Part shown: positions 1-8,805 of the stretch, in pieces | Numbering within the stretch: position 1 is the first letter of the stretch | How the letters are laid out: each line of letters opens with the position of its first letter | NCBI GenBank assembly: GCA_963648205.1 | Contig: CAVJCT010000013.1 | Coordinates: 3,666-67,665 of the forward strand | Reading direction: 5' to 3' | DNA from: UBA1181 sp963648205 | Lineage (GTDB): Bacteria; Bacteroidota; Bacteroidia; Bacteroidales; Paludibacteraceae | DNA: 64,000 nucleotides | Program-made: the position numbers and the translations under genes | Notes under the pieces: generated by a model | What the model saw: the letters and a program-made list of their open reading frames with translations, nothing else | What the model was told of the DNA's origin: nothing | The model's database searches: none

Positions 1-240
1 TTTGATGCAACCCTCCTTAGGGTCGGTCAACATGTCGAAAATCCATTGGATACCAACTGAATGGTCTGGCACGTCTTTCTCTAAAATGGCTTTCTCACCA
101 TTACTCTTAGTGTATTTCAAGAAAGAACCTGGAATTCCGACTTTCTCAATGCCTCCCTGGGCCAACACTGTGCGGCTACTCATATCAAACAACTTATACT
201 TGATAGATGAGCTACCACAATTGATCACTAATATCTTCAT
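1..240 (-). CDS. ackA: Acetate kinase, N-terminal part (cut by window edge)
   Basis: Acetate kinase converts acetyl phosphate and ADP to acetate and ATP, the last step of fermentative acetate production in the cytoplasm. Only the first 80 residues lie in the window. They open with the family signature MKILVINCGSSSIKYKLFD, the first phosphate-binding loop of the acetokinase fold. The ATG is at 238-240 and the frame runs off the left edge without a stop. It lies 54 bp downstream of pta on the same strand, the usual pta-ackA pairing, so the two enzymes of acetyl-CoA to acetate conversion are probably co-transcribed. Confidence 0.93.
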   Translation of the reverse strand, partial: MKILVINCGSSSIKYKLFDMSSRTVLAQGGIEKVGIPGSFLKYTKSNGEKAILEKDVPDHSVGIQWIFDMLTDPKEGCIK

Positions 241-294
241 ATAAACTCTTTAAATTCTTAGTACTTAGATAGTTGACTGAAAAAATAATTTGTA

Positions 295-1311
295 TTAGAT
301 CAAACCTTTTGCAGCCAAAGCCTGATTAGCCGTGATGGCAATCATCTTAACAACATCCTCGACAGAGCAACCACGAGACAAGTCGTTGATTGGTGCTGCC
401 AAACCTTGCAACAATGGTCCGAGTGCATCACATCCAGAGAGTCTCTGAACAAGCTTGTAACCGATGTTTCCAGCATCCAAAGAAGGGAATACCAAAACAT
501 TTGCCTTTCCTGCGACTTTGCTATTTGGTGCTTTCTTCTCGCCTACAGAAGGTACGAGAGCAGCATCTGCCTGCAACTCACCGTCGATAGCCATGTCTGG
601 TTCCAACTCTTGAGCCATCTTAGTAGCCTCAATCACCTTGTCAACCATCTCGTGCTTAGCACTTCCCTTAGTTGAGAATGACATGATTGCCACTTGAGGA
701 GTCTCGAATCCGTAAATCTCCTTAGCAGTGTGTCCACTACAAACAGCGATGTGAGCCAACTCTTCAGCCGATGGATTTGGAGTCGCAGCACAGTCGGCGA
801 ACAAAAGCATACCGTTGTTACCGATATTCTTATCTTTGAAGATCATCAAGAAACAACCCGAAACGACACCCACACCTGGTTTTGTCTTCACGATTTGGAA
901 AGCAGGACGAAGCACGTCGCCAGTGAAATTCTTAGCACCCGCAACTTCACCGTCGATGTCGCCGTTCTTGATCATCAAACAAGCGAGGTAGAGAGGATCT
1001 TTCACCTTTTCTACAGCTTGCTCCTCGGTCATTCCCTTCTTTTGACGAAGTTTGAAGAGGAGGTCTGAGTATGTTTTGCTGTTAGGATTGTTTGCAGGGT
1101 CGATAATCGTTGCCTTTGCAATATTCTTTAAGCCATATTGATTAGCGAGAGCCTCGATCTCACCCTTATTACCTAAGAGAGTGATTTGAGCAATTCCTTT
1201 TTCCAAAGCAATATCGGCTGCTTTGAGTGTGCGCTCTTCAGTTCCCTCTGGGAGAACGATGCGCTGAGGGTTAGCCTTAGCCCTTTCGATAATACCTTCA
1301 ATCAATTCCAT
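295..1311 (-). CDS. pta: Phosphate acetyltransferase
   Basis: Phosphotransacetylase interconverts acetyl-CoA and acetyl phosphate; with the adjacent acetate kinase it yields ATP from acetyl-CoA. The 338-residue product is the short, single-domain PTA_PTB form without the N-terminal regulatory domains of the E. coli enzyme. Visible family features are the start (RIVLPEGTEERTLKAADIA), the central GEVAGAKNFTGDVLRPAFQ and the C-terminal GLAAPINDLSRGCSVEDVV segment. The ATG at 1311 is 13 bp past the stop of the SRPBCC gene and ackA follows after 54 bp, giving a compact pyrE-SRPBCC-pta-ackA run. Confidence 0.95.
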   Translation of the reverse strand: MELIEGIIERAKANPQRIVLPEGTEERTLKAADIALEKGIAQITLLGNKGEIEALANQYGLKNIAKATIIDPANNPNSKTYSDLLFKLRQKKGMTEEQAVEKVKDPLYLACLMIKNGDIDGEVAGAKNFTGDVLRPAFQIVKTKPGVGVVSGCFLMIFKDKNIGNNGMLLFADCAATPNPSAEELAHIAVCSGHTAKEIYGFETPQVAIMSFSTKGSAKHEMVDKVIEATKMAQELEPDMAIDGELQADAALVPSVGEKKAPNSKVAGKANVLVFPSLDAGNIGYKLVQRLSGCDALGPLLQGLAAPINDLSRGCSVEDVVKMIAITANQALAAKGLI

Positions 1312-1324
1312 TTTGGATCTATTT

Positions 1325-1768
1325 TTAATGATTTATTTCAGGAAAATTTCTGTATGGTAGCGAAGCCAAAACGCCCGCTAACTTATCCAACATTGGCTGA
1401 AGTTTCGGCTTGATCATGCCCTCTAAGAACATGTTCATATCCGACTTTACGGTCAATTTGATTCGCGTGTCGTTATCGCCAACCTCTTTCATCTGGATCC
1501 AGAAGTTGAAATCAACTGGAGATCCATCTGCACCGAACTTGACGGTCTTGCACTCTTCACGCTCCACAATCTTCACACCCACCGTCATTGGCGCGCCCAA
1601 CGGACTGACACTGAACTGGCAGGTGTCTCTATCAAACTTGAGGTCTGATATCTTGTCTTGCGGAACTTTATCCTTCAAAAGTTCAAGGTTGCGAAGGTCA
1701 GACAGCACTCTGAAGACCTCCGCACTGCTATAGTTTGCTTTAACGACTTCGCTTTCGATTTTTAACAT
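1325..1768 (-). CDS. SRPBCC-fold (START-like) protein
   Basis: A 147-residue cytoplasmic protein of the SRPBCC/polyketide-cyclase-like fold, a hydrophobic-cavity domain. It begins with a strand and helix typical of the fold (ESEVVKANYSSAEVFRVLSD) and ends in a long C-terminal helix (MFLEGMIKPKLQPMLDKLAGVL). No catalytic residue can be named from the sequence, and small homologues in Bacteroidota have no assigned ligand. It sits 30 bp after pyrE and 13 bp before pta, so it is probably in their transcript. Family placement rests on overall pattern. Confidence 0.75.
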   Translation of the reverse strand: MLKIESEVVKANYSSAEVFRVLSDLRNLELLKDKVPQDKISDLKFDRDTCQFSVSPLGAPMTVGVKIVEREECKTVKFGADGSPVDFNFWIQMKEVGDNDTRIKLTVKSDMNMFLEGMIKPKLQPMLDKLAGVLASLPYRNFPEINH

Positions 1769-1798
1769 TTTTCAAATCTGGGTTTGAGTTGTTTGAAA

Positions 1799-2431
1799 CT
1801 ATTTTCCCCACACTTCTGGAGCCTCACGCCACTTCTTCAAAGTCTCCATTTCTGCATTTCCGATTTGCTTCGTGTCGAGCAAATGTTGCAAAACAGCGTT
1901 GTAGTTTGAGAGTGTAGTCAACTCGACATTTGCCTCTGCGAACTTCTCTGAAGCAACTGGGAATCCGTACGTGAAGATGGCAACCATACCCAAAACTTCA
2001 GCACCTGCATTGCGCAATGCACCGACAGCCTTCAAACTGCTACCACCCGTTGAAATCAAATCTTCGATGACAACGACCTTCTGTCCTGCCTTCAAATCAC
2101 CCTCGATGAGGTTCTCCAATCCGTGATCTTTTGGAGATGAACGAACATAGACAAATGGTTTTCCAAGTACCTCTGCTACCAACGCTCCTTGTGCAATAGC
2201 ACCTGTAGCAACACCAGCGATAACGTCAGCGTTCGCATATTTCTGACGAACGATCTCAGCCAACTCATTCTTAATCAAAGAACGAATCTCTGGGTAAGAC
2301 AAGGTCTTACGATTGTCACAATAAATAGGGGATTTCCAACCTGATGCCCATGTGAAAGGATCCTGAGGCTGAACCTTAACCGCTTTGATGCTGAGCAACT
2401 TCTCAGCCACTTTATTTTCTACTTGGCTCAT
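1799..2431 (-). CDS. pyrE: Orotate phosphoribosyltransferase
   Basis: Joins orotate to PRPP to form orotidine 5'-monophosphate, the fifth step of pyrimidine synthesis. The 210-residue protein has the type I phosphoribosyltransferase layout: an orotate-contacting N-terminal region (DPFTWASGWKSPIYCDNR), the flexible loop YVRSSPKDHG, and the PRPP motif VVVIEDLISTGGSSLKA with its paired acidic residues. Length is normal for the family. It is the first gene of the leftward run, and a TAACTTTG -7 box lies about 40 bp upstream of its ATG. Confidence 0.95.
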   Translation of the reverse strand: MSQVENKVAEKLLSIKAVKVQPQDPFTWASGWKSPIYCDNRKTLSYPEIRSLIKNELAEIVRQKYANADVIAGVATGAIAQGALVAEVLGKPFVYVRSSPKDHGLENLIEGDLKAGQKVVVIEDLISTGGSSLKAVGALRNAGAEVLGMVAIFTYGFPVASEKFAEANVELTTLSNYNAVLQHLLDTKQIGNAEMETLKKWREAPEVWGK

Positions 2432-2472
2432 ATTGCTTATTTCTTATATAGTTTACATTTCTTTAATTGTCC

Positions 2473-2480
2473 CAAAGTTA
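2473..2480 (-). promoter_or_regulatory. Probable -7 box of the pyrE promoter
   Basis: Reading leftward, TAACTTTG matches the Bacteroidota -7 consensus TAnnTTTG and lies 41 bp before the pyrE start codon. No clear TTTG -33 element is seen at the usual 19-21 bp spacing. Assigned by pattern and position only. Confidence 0.5.
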
Positions 2481-2526
2481 AAAGATTTTTGCCATTTTAT
2501 TTGCCTATTATCACGCTAATTTTACC

Positions 2527-2534
2527 TACATTTG
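2527..2534 (+). promoter_or_regulatory. Probable -7 box for the DUF2851 gene
   Basis: TACATTTG matches the TAnnTTTG consensus 43 bp before the ATG at 2578. A TTTG lies at 2500-2503, 23 bp upstream, slightly farther than the usual 19-21 bp. It forms a divergent promoter pair with pyrE. Confidence 0.45.
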
Positions 2535-2577
2535 CGATGAACAAGAGATTATTTTTCTCTACATTGTTTTTTTGCTT

Positions 2578-3993
2578 ATGAACGAGAACCTGTTACAATA
2601 CGCTTGGCAGTGCAAACTTTTCAGTTTCAAGAATCTTCACACCACCGACGGTTCGTGTGTCGAAGTCATTGATGTCGGTCAACTCAACCACGATGCGGGT
2701 CCAGATTTCTTCAACGCCAAAATCAAAATCGACGATACTTTCTGGGCTGGCAACGTCGAGATTCACCGCAACGCATCCGACTGGTTTAAACACCACCACG
2801 AAACTGACGACCGCTACGACTCCATCATCTTACATGTGGTGGAGAAATCTGACACGCAGATTTTTAGGAAGAATGGTGAAAAAATTCCACAAATGGAACT
2901 ATCTGTGCTTCAGGATGTTAAAGAGAAATATGAAAGGATAAAAGAGGGAGAAGGCTGGATTCGTTGTGAAAAATTTTGGAGTACGATAGACCCGATTTTC
3001 TTGAAATTTCAGATTTCTCATTTGGCTTACGAACGTGTTTTTCGAAAGGCTGAAATGATACAAGATGCTTATCACACAAACCAAAACGACTGGGCTTCAA
3101 CGTTTTATCAGGTTCTTTGTCGTGGTTTCGGAATGCACACTAACACGCTACCTTTCGAACTGTTGGCGAAGTCGCTCCCCCTCCACGATCTGGCAAAACA
3201 GAAAAACAACCTCACCGAGTTGGAGGCACTTCTGTTTGGTCAGGCAGGGTTACTTTCCATTGTTTCAGAAGACCAATATGAACTACTTTTAATGCAGAAT
3301 TTCAAGCACTTACAGGCGAAATTCTCACTAAATCCTATTGACGGTAGTCTGTGGAAATTCTCCAAAATGCGACCCACAAACTTTCCCCATATCCGTTTGG
3401 CTCAATTAGCTTCATTGATTCATCATTCGGAACATCTCTTCTCGAAAATCATTGAAACTGAAGACCTTACAACTATAAGGAACTTGCTTCAATGCACACC
3501 TTCTGCCTATTGGGACACCCATTATCGGTTTGGGAAAGAATCTTCTAAGAAAAGCAAACCATTGACCCTATCAGCCATTAACAGTCTGATAATCAATGTT
3601 GTAATTCCGATAAAATTCGCTTATTTGGGATACAAAGGGGATGAATTGGCTCAAGATGATACTTTACAGTTGTTAGAGAAAATTCCACCTGAAAAAAATA
3701 GTATCATAGAGGGTTGGGAACATCTCGACCTGCTGAGCAACGATGCTTTCACCTCGCAAGCCCTCATCGAGTTGAAAACGCAGTACTGCGACCTTGGTAA
3801 ATGTCTCAGATGCCAGATTGGACACCATCTATTGCAGCGACCACCCCATCCAAAGGAACATCCCACGGATCCAAGGGTAGACTTTCAACTATCTGACAAT
3901 CAAAGCAAACCCCTATCTTACGACACTTCAACTGAGGAAGAAGACGGTCATAAAAACCCCGTCCACGACCCATGCGAAGTCCACCGCAAGTAA
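2578..3993 (+). CDS. DUF2851 family protein with long antisense-overlapping tail
   Basis: A conserved Bacteroidota protein of unknown function. The start was placed at ATG 2578 (MNENLLQYAWQCKLF), two codons after an in-frame TTG, because the family opens with a similar E-L-L-Q-Y-x-W segment. The N-terminal third holds the conserved LNHDAGPDFFNAKIKIDDTFWAGNVEIH stretch (written here in one piece of separate motifs LNHDAGPDF and WAGNVEIH). The conserved body seems to end at KCLRCQIGHHLL, near 3835. The remaining 50 or so residues are Pro/His/Glu/Asp-rich and are encoded opposite the 5-FCL gene. That tail may come from loss of the ancestral stop. Confidence 0.85.
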   Translation: MNENLLQYAWQCKLFSFKNLHTTDGSCVEVIDVGQLNHDAGPDFFNAKIKIDDTFWAGNVEIHRNASDWFKHHHETDDRYDSIILHVVEKSDTQIFRKNGEKIPQMELSVLQDVKEKYERIKEGEGWIRCEKFWSTIDPIFLKFQISHLAYERVFRKAEMIQDAYHTNQNDWASTFYQVLCRGFGMHTNTLPFELLAKSLPLHDLAKQKNNLTELEALLFGQAGLLSIVSEDQYELLLMQNFKHLQAKFSLNPIDGSLWKFSKMRPTNFPHIRLAQLASLIHHSEHLFSKIIETEDLTTIRNLLQCTPSAYWDTHYRFGKESSKKSKPLTLSAINSLIINVVIPIKFAYLGYKGDELAQDDTLQLLEKIPPEKNSIIEGWEHLDLLSNDAFTSQALIELKTQYCDLGKCLRCQIGHHLLQRPPHPKEHPTDPRVDFQLSDNQSKPLSYDTSTEEEDGHKNPVHDPCEVHRK

Positions 3994-4360
3994 ACGCCAT
4001 GCCTGGGATAATAGCAAAATCAATCTCCGAGAGGTCTGAAAAACTTTCACCAATAGGTTCTAAAATGTCAAAAGCACCTTTCTGCATCTGCGCAACTCCT
4101 TGATACTGACGGAGTTCCAAATCATCGCCAACCACTACTGGCAAGATGATTTTCTTCTCTTGATACCAACGTTCATTAAACTTGTGCGTTGGTATCTCAT
4201 CGGGTAACGACCAAAAAGAAAAAACAGTCTTTGCTTGCTGAAAAATAGGAGAATTTTCAATCCTCTCGAAAACGATAGAAGACTGATAATCACGCTGTTC
4301 CAACGTCAAAAGTTTGACCTTCTGCTTGATTTCCTTTCGTAAAGATTGCTTTTCCAACAC
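3806..4360 (-). CDS. 5-formyltetrahydrofolate cyclo-ligase
   Basis: ATP-dependent enzyme that converts 5-formyl-THF to 5,10-methenyl-THF, returning a storage folate to one-carbon metabolism. The 184-residue protein has the family hallmarks: an N-terminal KQSLRKEIKQKV helix, a central FSFWSLPDEIPTH segment and the C-terminal nucleotide loop RMGRGRGFYDRLL. The start codon appears to be GTG at 4360, since no ATG is near. It lies 6 bp after the T9SS protease stop, and its 3' end overlaps the convergent DUF2851 gene by 188 bp. The folate role agrees with folK elsewhere in the window. Confidence 0.93.
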   Translation of the reverse strand: MLEKQSLRKEIKQKVKLLTLEQRDYQSSIVFERIENSPIFQQAKTVFSFWSLPDEIPTHKFNERWYQEKKIILPVVVGDDLELRQYQGVAQMQKGAFDILEPIGESFSDLSEIDFAIIPGMAFTCGGLRMGRGRGFYDRLLPQLKCRKIGVCFDCQIVESLPLDPWDVPLDGVVAAIDGVQSGI

Positions 4361-4366
4361 GGCTGA

Positions 4367-6535
4367 TTACTGTTTCAGAAGTTTAATTTTTTCTATTTCA
4401 TTTTGATATTGCACCTCAATGATATAGACACCTTGAGGGTAATTTCTCAAGTCTATCTTATAACTTAAATCATTGGGAGTAAATGAATTAAGTCGAACTC
4501 CTTGTAAATTATAAAGACAAATTGACAATGGTTTTTCCGTAAAAGACAGGGTGATTTCAGATTGCGCAGGGTTAGGATAAACCAACGTTTGCTGCTCCGC
4601 TTTAACATCCTCTGTACTCGTAAATTTATGAGGGAGCAACTGTGGCTCTATCATCAAAGAAGAGGCAGATGCCATGATTGGATGCTTCGTAAATGATTGC
4701 CACTCACCATCTTGCTTGAAAAAAGCCGTGTTTTTTGAGTTTCCACTCGTCGCATAAATTCCGAAAGAGTTCTGTGGCGACTCAGGGACAGAAACCGAGA
4801 CGAAGAAGACAGAATCCACAGTAACAGGCGTGTCGAAGTGGAGGTAAAAATCACGCGAAAGATAGTATGACGGCGTATCAGTTACGAAAGAAGAGCCAGA
4901 ATAATGAGTATCCGTAATACGAATACGTTGCTGGTAAAGCAGTTTTTCCGGCTTGTCTTCACCCGAATAGACATTCATCATCACCTCATCGTCTTCACTG
5001 TATTTTCCATATTCAGGAATGAAGAAAACACCATAAAGAGTTCCTCCAGTAGTTTCATATCGCTCTGCATACTCATTGATACTCAACGAGTTATTACCTG
5101 CAACATACTCATCTTTGTTCGACTCGTACAACGCTGTTCCATCTTCATAATTTGAAATCCTATTGCAATGATACTCGTATGGCTCAGCCCCTCCAAAAAG
5201 GGTTACGCCAGAACTATTAGGGTCGAGAAACGGACTCAAGGCACTCGTTTTTATACGTCCCTTCCACACGGTGTTGATGCGATAGAAAGCATCTCTATTT
5301 TCTTCATCGCAACCAGATGGTTCGTAACCACCTGTCAATGAACCAATTATATGACCTTCACTGTCGAAAAGAGGTGCACCAGAAGAGCCTCCCTCCGTAA
5401 CACCATTTTCCCAACCTTTTACAATCCAATGAACATTTTTTGAAAGATCAATAGAAGAACTCGTGAAAGTTCCTTTCACTGGCGTAGCAGTCGATTTAGT
5501 ATATTTCTTGACATCTCCTTGCGGATGATGAACCGTATAGACCCCAGAACCGACTGATTCTGAAATGTTCCATCCCGAATAATAGGTGTTATATTCTAAT
5601 GGCGGTTTTTCATCTAACTTCAAGAGTACCATATCGTTAGCACTCTGCATCGCCACTAAAGTTGCTCCCGAAAGACTCATCTCAAGCGTTCCTTGGATGG
5701 AACTGAAACAGTGAGGCGACTCATAATTAAAGTACAAAACACAAGTTTCTGCCAACTCCGCACTCGTTTTTTTGGACGATGTCAATGTGAAACAGTGGGC
5801 TGCCGTCAAGAAATAAGGCGTTCCATCACCACTCGTATTGTTGATCAACGACCCACTGCACATATTCGAGCCATTGATCATCAACATCGCAACACTGCGA
5901 CGAGACAAATCATTGACACCCTCCACACAACTCACGTCCTGCAAGCAAGAAGCAGCTCGCCCGAACGAAGGCAAAGCACGGAAATCTCGAAAGGCGTGAT
6001 TCACACTTCCAACCGACAAAACACCCGACGAACCAACCGGCTCAACATACTCCACAACTATCTCATCTCCATCAATCGGAGTTGTCGCAAAAACACTGTC
6101 CAAACGATTGTTGGCAGAGGTAAACGCTCCTAAAACATTCTGCCTTTCAGGGTCATATAAGAAAACCTTAGCAGCGCCCTCTAAGTGAAATTTATCAAAT
6201 ATCAAATTGATAGACAAGGCATTAAGAGAACGAATCTTCAAACGCCATACCTTCGTGCCATCCTCCAAAACAGAAACAATTCCCGAATTTTCTGGTGTCA
6301 AATTGACCTCAAAAGGATGCGCAAACTGCCAACCTCCAATACGCAACTGTAACGAGTCCTGCTGCACCATCGACATATCAAAAAGAGGCATTTCAACCCA
6401 CTCGTCGACGATGCTCTTCAATACCCCACCCCTGAGAGGCAGTTTCTCAGGCATCGGAAAGCCACCCTGACTTCTCTGCGCCATTCCGTACACAGAAACA
6501 AGGATTGAAATTAATATAAACAGATATTTCTTCAT
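4367..6535 (-). CDS. Secreted trypsin-like (lysyl-endopeptidase-like) protease with T9SS sorting domain
   Basis: A 722-residue exported serine protease. Residues 1-19 form a signal peptide (MKKYLFILISILVSVYGMAQ). The chymotrypsin-fold domain spans roughly 200-430, with H247 in TAAHC, D301 in NDMVLLKL and S385 in GGSSGAP forming the expected triad, in the Lys-C-like arrangement. A beta-rich region follows. The last 75 or so residues are a type A T9SS C-terminal domain (VYPNPAQSEITLSF, then YPQGVYIIEV and a final KIKLLKQ), predicting export through the type IX system and anchoring or release at the cell surface. It sits 9 bp after the glycosyltransferase gene and 6 bp before 5-FCL, apparently in one transcript. 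Substrate preference is inferred from family likeness only. Confidence 0.9.
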   Translation of the reverse strand: MKKYLFILISILVSVYGMAQRSQGGFPMPEKLPLRGGVLKSIVDEWVEMPLFDMSMVQQDSLQLRIGGWQFAHPFEVNLTPENSGIVSVLEDGTKVWRLKIRSLNALSINLIFDKFHLEGAAKVFLYDPERQNVLGAFTSANNRLDSVFATTPIDGDEIVVEYVEPVGSSGVLSVGSVNHAFRDFRALPSFGRAASCLQDVSCVEGVNDLSRRSVAMLMINGSNMCSGSLINNTSGDGTPYFLTAAHCFTLTSSKKTSAELAETCVLYFNYESPHCFSSIQGTLEMSLSGATLVAMQSANDMVLLKLDEKPPLEYNTYYSGWNISESVGSGVYTVHHPQGDVKKYTKSTATPVKGTFTSSSIDLSKNVHWIVKGWENGVTEGGSSGAPLFDSEGHIIGSLTGGYEPSGCDEENRDAFYRINTVWKGRIKTSALSPFLDPNSSGVTLFGGAEPYEYHCNRISNYEDGTALYESNKDEYVAGNNSLSINEYAERYETTGGTLYGVFFIPEYGKYSEDDEVMMNVYSGEDKPEKLLYQQRIRITDTHYSGSSFVTDTPSYYLSRDFYLHFDTPVTVDSVFFVSVSVPESPQNSFGIYATSGNSKNTAFFKQDGEWQSFTKHPIMASASSLMIEPQLLPHKFTSTEDVKAEQQTLVYPNPAQSEITLSFTEKPLSICLYNLQGVRLNSFTPNDLSYKIDLRNYPQGVYIIEVQYQNEIEKIKLLKQ

Positions 6536-6544
6536 TTCATTAAT

Positions 6545-7471
6545 TTATATTTTCCTTGTTTGTAAATCCTCTGACGAGACAAAACAAAGTCGCTCTAACT
6601 TATACAAATCCAAGAAGATAATCTTCGGTGAATTAGACTTTAAGTTCCTCAAAATCAATGGTTTCAATAGTTTTAAAGTCCAATAGACAGGCTTCAAAAG
6701 ATGATTCTTGCGTAATCGTTCAAAACAACGAAGCACCCTCACATCCTTGACAAAATCTACGGGGTCATCCACCTTTTTATATATCATCCAAAGATTCTCG
6801 GCGGCATCGTGAAGTTTTCGAAGATAAACATCAGTCGAATCTAAATCCACTTGGCGTGCAGGATTATCTATATGGCTGATTTTGAATCCATTATGTTTCA
6901 AAAGCCATCCAAAAAGAGTGTCTTCATGACCATATTTACGAAGGGATTCGTCAAAATTCACCTTGTCGAAAATCTTCTTTTTCGCCATAAAGTTGAAAGA
7001 AGAAAACGAGCAGTGCGAACGTTGATTTCTCACCTCAATATTTCGCTCCTCACGCTTCTTTCCATAAAGCCAACGAAGATAAAGTGTTGAATCAGAAGGT
7101 TTTTCATCAGAATAACGATAACCTCCAATCACCACATCCGCCTCGTTTTTCTCTATTTCTTGAATGTAGCGAGCCACAAATTTGTCATCCAACAGAATCG
7201 CGTCGCAGTCCAAGAACAGAAGCCAATCATACTGCGCCTGTTGTGCCAGAAAATTTCTAATAGCTGCACGACCCATATTCTGCGTCAGTTCCTGATACTT
7301 CACGCAAGGCAACGTCGCAATTTGACGATTCTCTTCCTTATAAAGAGAGGAGCAATCGTCGAAGACCAATATCTCATACTCGATAGATGCAGAAACACAC
7401 TGCTGTGCCAAGGCTCGAATCAAAGTTGTCGAGTCGTGGTTAAAAATCGGTATGCAAAAAGAAATCTGCAT
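6545..7471 (-). CDS. Family 2 glycosyltransferase
   Basis: A GT-A-fold inverting glycosyltransferase, probably adding a sugar to a surface glycan from a nucleotide sugar. The start was set at ATG 7471 (MQISFCIPIFNHD); an in-frame TTG two codons upstream is less likely. Seen are the nucleotide-binding start SFCIPIFNHDSTTLIRAL, the EILVFDDCSS acidic motif, the DWLLFLDCDAILLDD DxD metal site and a C-terminal ED motif (KYGHEDTLFGWLL) in the acceptor region. The tail after about residue 250 is basic and may touch the membrane. The acceptor cannot be predicted from the context. Confidence 0.88.
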   Translation of the reverse strand: MQISFCIPIFNHDSTTLIRALAQQCVSASIEYEILVFDDCSSLYKEENRQIATLPCVKYQELTQNMGRAAIRNFLAQQAQYDWLLFLDCDAILLDDKFVARYIQEIEKNEADVVIGGYRYSDEKPSDSTLYLRWLYGKKREERNIEVRNQRSHCSFSSFNFMAKKKIFDKVNFDESLRKYGHEDTLFGWLLKHNGFKISHIDNPARQVDLDSTDVYLRKLHDAAENLWMIYKKVDDPVDFVKDVRVLRCFERLRKNHLLKPVYWTLKLLKPLILRNLKSNSPKIIFLDLYKLERLCFVSSEDLQTRKI

Positions 7472-7502
7472 CTTCAAGTCTTCTTATATCCTATCATCAA
7501 AA

Positions 7503-8180
7503 TTACTTACCCACCTTGTAACGCATCCAGACAGTACCTTCGCCCACCTTATCAACGCTTGTCAACTGCAATTTAGTAGGTTTTGTCTCCATCGGCAATC
7601 CATCGAATGCTGCAGCCATTCCACCACGACCATCAATGCCGGGCGCATACATCATGCTCACCTCGTCGAGCAACCCAGCAGCAAGGAAAGAGGCGTTGAT
7701 ATGTCCGCCACCCGTCACCACCATACGCTCCACTTCAAACTCCGTGTAGAGAATGTCCATCGCCTTGGCAAGATCAATTGAATTTTCACCAACGGCAATC
7801 CACGATATATGCTTCTTATCCAAATCGTCCAAATACTCTTTTGGACATTTCTCGCTGGTAACGACAACAAGGTGCTGACCGTCAAACTTGTTTTGCGACC
7901 ATTTGAGCGTACCCTTGGTGTCCATCGCAACAAGGTAACCCTTCGTCTGCAAAGCAACGGAAAAACCAGTCTGACCGTATGGAGTACTGTCTTTCGCAAC
8001 AAACACCCCATCTGCATAATGCATCTGCATCGTTGTGCGCCCCATCAACATTGTTGGGCAACTCAACTGACTCAAAGCATCGTAATATTCGTCTCCATTT
8101 TCAATTTGTTCGGTCATGGCACAATCGATACGGCCATCCAATGAAGCCATCATATGGCAAATAATATAAGGTTTGTTCAT
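7503..8180 (-). CDS. RibD C-terminal / dihydrofolate-reductase-like oxidoreductase
   Basis: A 225-residue NAD(P)H-dependent reductase of the RibD_C fold, related to the reductase half of riboflavin-pathway RibD and to DHFR. It opens with YIICHMMASLDGRIDCAMT, typical of the family, and carries the VERMVVTGGGHINASFLAAGLLDEVSMMYAPG core with the NADPH-binding GGG. It lacks the deaminase half, so it is not a bifunctional RibD. Stand-alone members are usually annotated only as dihydrofolate reductase family proteins. It follows the RHH gene by 9 bp and precedes the glycosyltransferase by 31 bp. Confidence 0.88.
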   Translation of the reverse strand: MNKPYIICHMMASLDGRIDCAMTEQIENGDEYYDALSQLSCPTMLMGRTTMQMHYADGVFVAKDSTPYGQTGFSVALQTKGYLVAMDTKGTLKWSQNKFDGQHLVVVTSEKCPKEYLDDLDKKHISWIAVGENSIDLAKAMDILYTEFEVERMVVTGGGHINASFLAAGLLDEVSMMYAPGIDGRGGMAAAFDGLPMETKPTKLQLTSVDKVGEGTVWMRYKVGK

Positions 8181-8189
8181 ATCTAAAAT

Positions 8190-8804
8190 TTATTCTTTGT
8201 TCTTGCTATATTCTTCTTCCATCTTGCCAATAATATCCTCGTACTCCTTAACAAAGTCGAGAATCAAGTTGGAAACAATGGTGGTAGCCGTGATTGATTT
8301 GTTGCACTGAGCCAAACGGCGAATCGGTTCATAAACAGACTCTGGAAGGAGCATCGACTTGAACGTACCGTTGTTCTCCATCATCTCGATCGGACGCATG
8401 ATAGCGACACGTTTAAACTCACGCACCCGCTTCTCGTCAAAATCTGCACCACCGATCATCACAGAACTCTTCTTTTTCTTTTTTCGCTCGACAGGCTTCT
8501 TCGTCTCTTTCGGTTGAGAGGGCTTCTCTTCAATAGTTTTCTCCTCTTCCACTCTTGTAGAAGAGTCAACTTTCTCAACCACAGGTTCTTGTTTCACCTC
8601 TACCTTCGGCTCTGCAACGACCACTTCTGGCGTGGCAACGGAAGACTGAGCAGAAATGAACTCTTCCTTTTTCGGTTCAACCTCACTTTTCTGAGACTCT
8701 TCCTGAGGTTGCGATTTCTCGGGCGAATTCTGTTCCAATCTCGTGGTTACGTTCGAAACCATCGAATTGAGAGCATTTAAATCACCTGCAATTTTTCTTG
8801 CCAT
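8190..8804 (-). CDS. ParB-like ribbon-helix-helix partner of ParA (DUF3408-like)
   Basis: A 204-residue protein in three parts: a short N-terminal segment, a charged Glu/Lys/Pro/Val-rich linker at about 30-115, and a C-terminal domain at about 125-190. The last has the predicted strand-helix-helix order of ribbon-helix-helix DNA-binding proteins (strand TFKSMLLPE, helix SVYEPIRRLAQCN, helix TATTIVSNLILDFVKEY). It starts one base after the parA stop, so translation is probably coupled. RHH proteins beside ParA ATPases serve as centromere-binding and autorepressor proteins in plasmid partition (ParG, omega). Such roles are known for those families; here they are inferred. A disordered arm that touches ParA is plausible. 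Likely target: the 12-bp-spaced motif at 9620-9721 and 47293-48252. Confidence 0.72.
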   Translation of the reverse strand: MARKIAGDLNALNSMVSNVTTRLEQNSPEKSQPQEESQKSEVEPKKEEFISAQSSVATPEVVVAEPKVEVKQEPVVEKVDSSTRVEEEKTIEEKPSQPKETKKPVERKKKKKSSVMIGGADFDEKRVREFKRVAIMRPIEMMENNGTFKSMLLPESVYEPIRRLAQCNKSITATTIVSNLILDFVKEYEDIIGKMEEEYSKNKE

Positions 8805-8805
8805 A

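Noticed and set aside
2572..2577. TTG start for the DUF2851 gene
   Set aside because: ATG lies two codons downstream and fits the usual N terminus.
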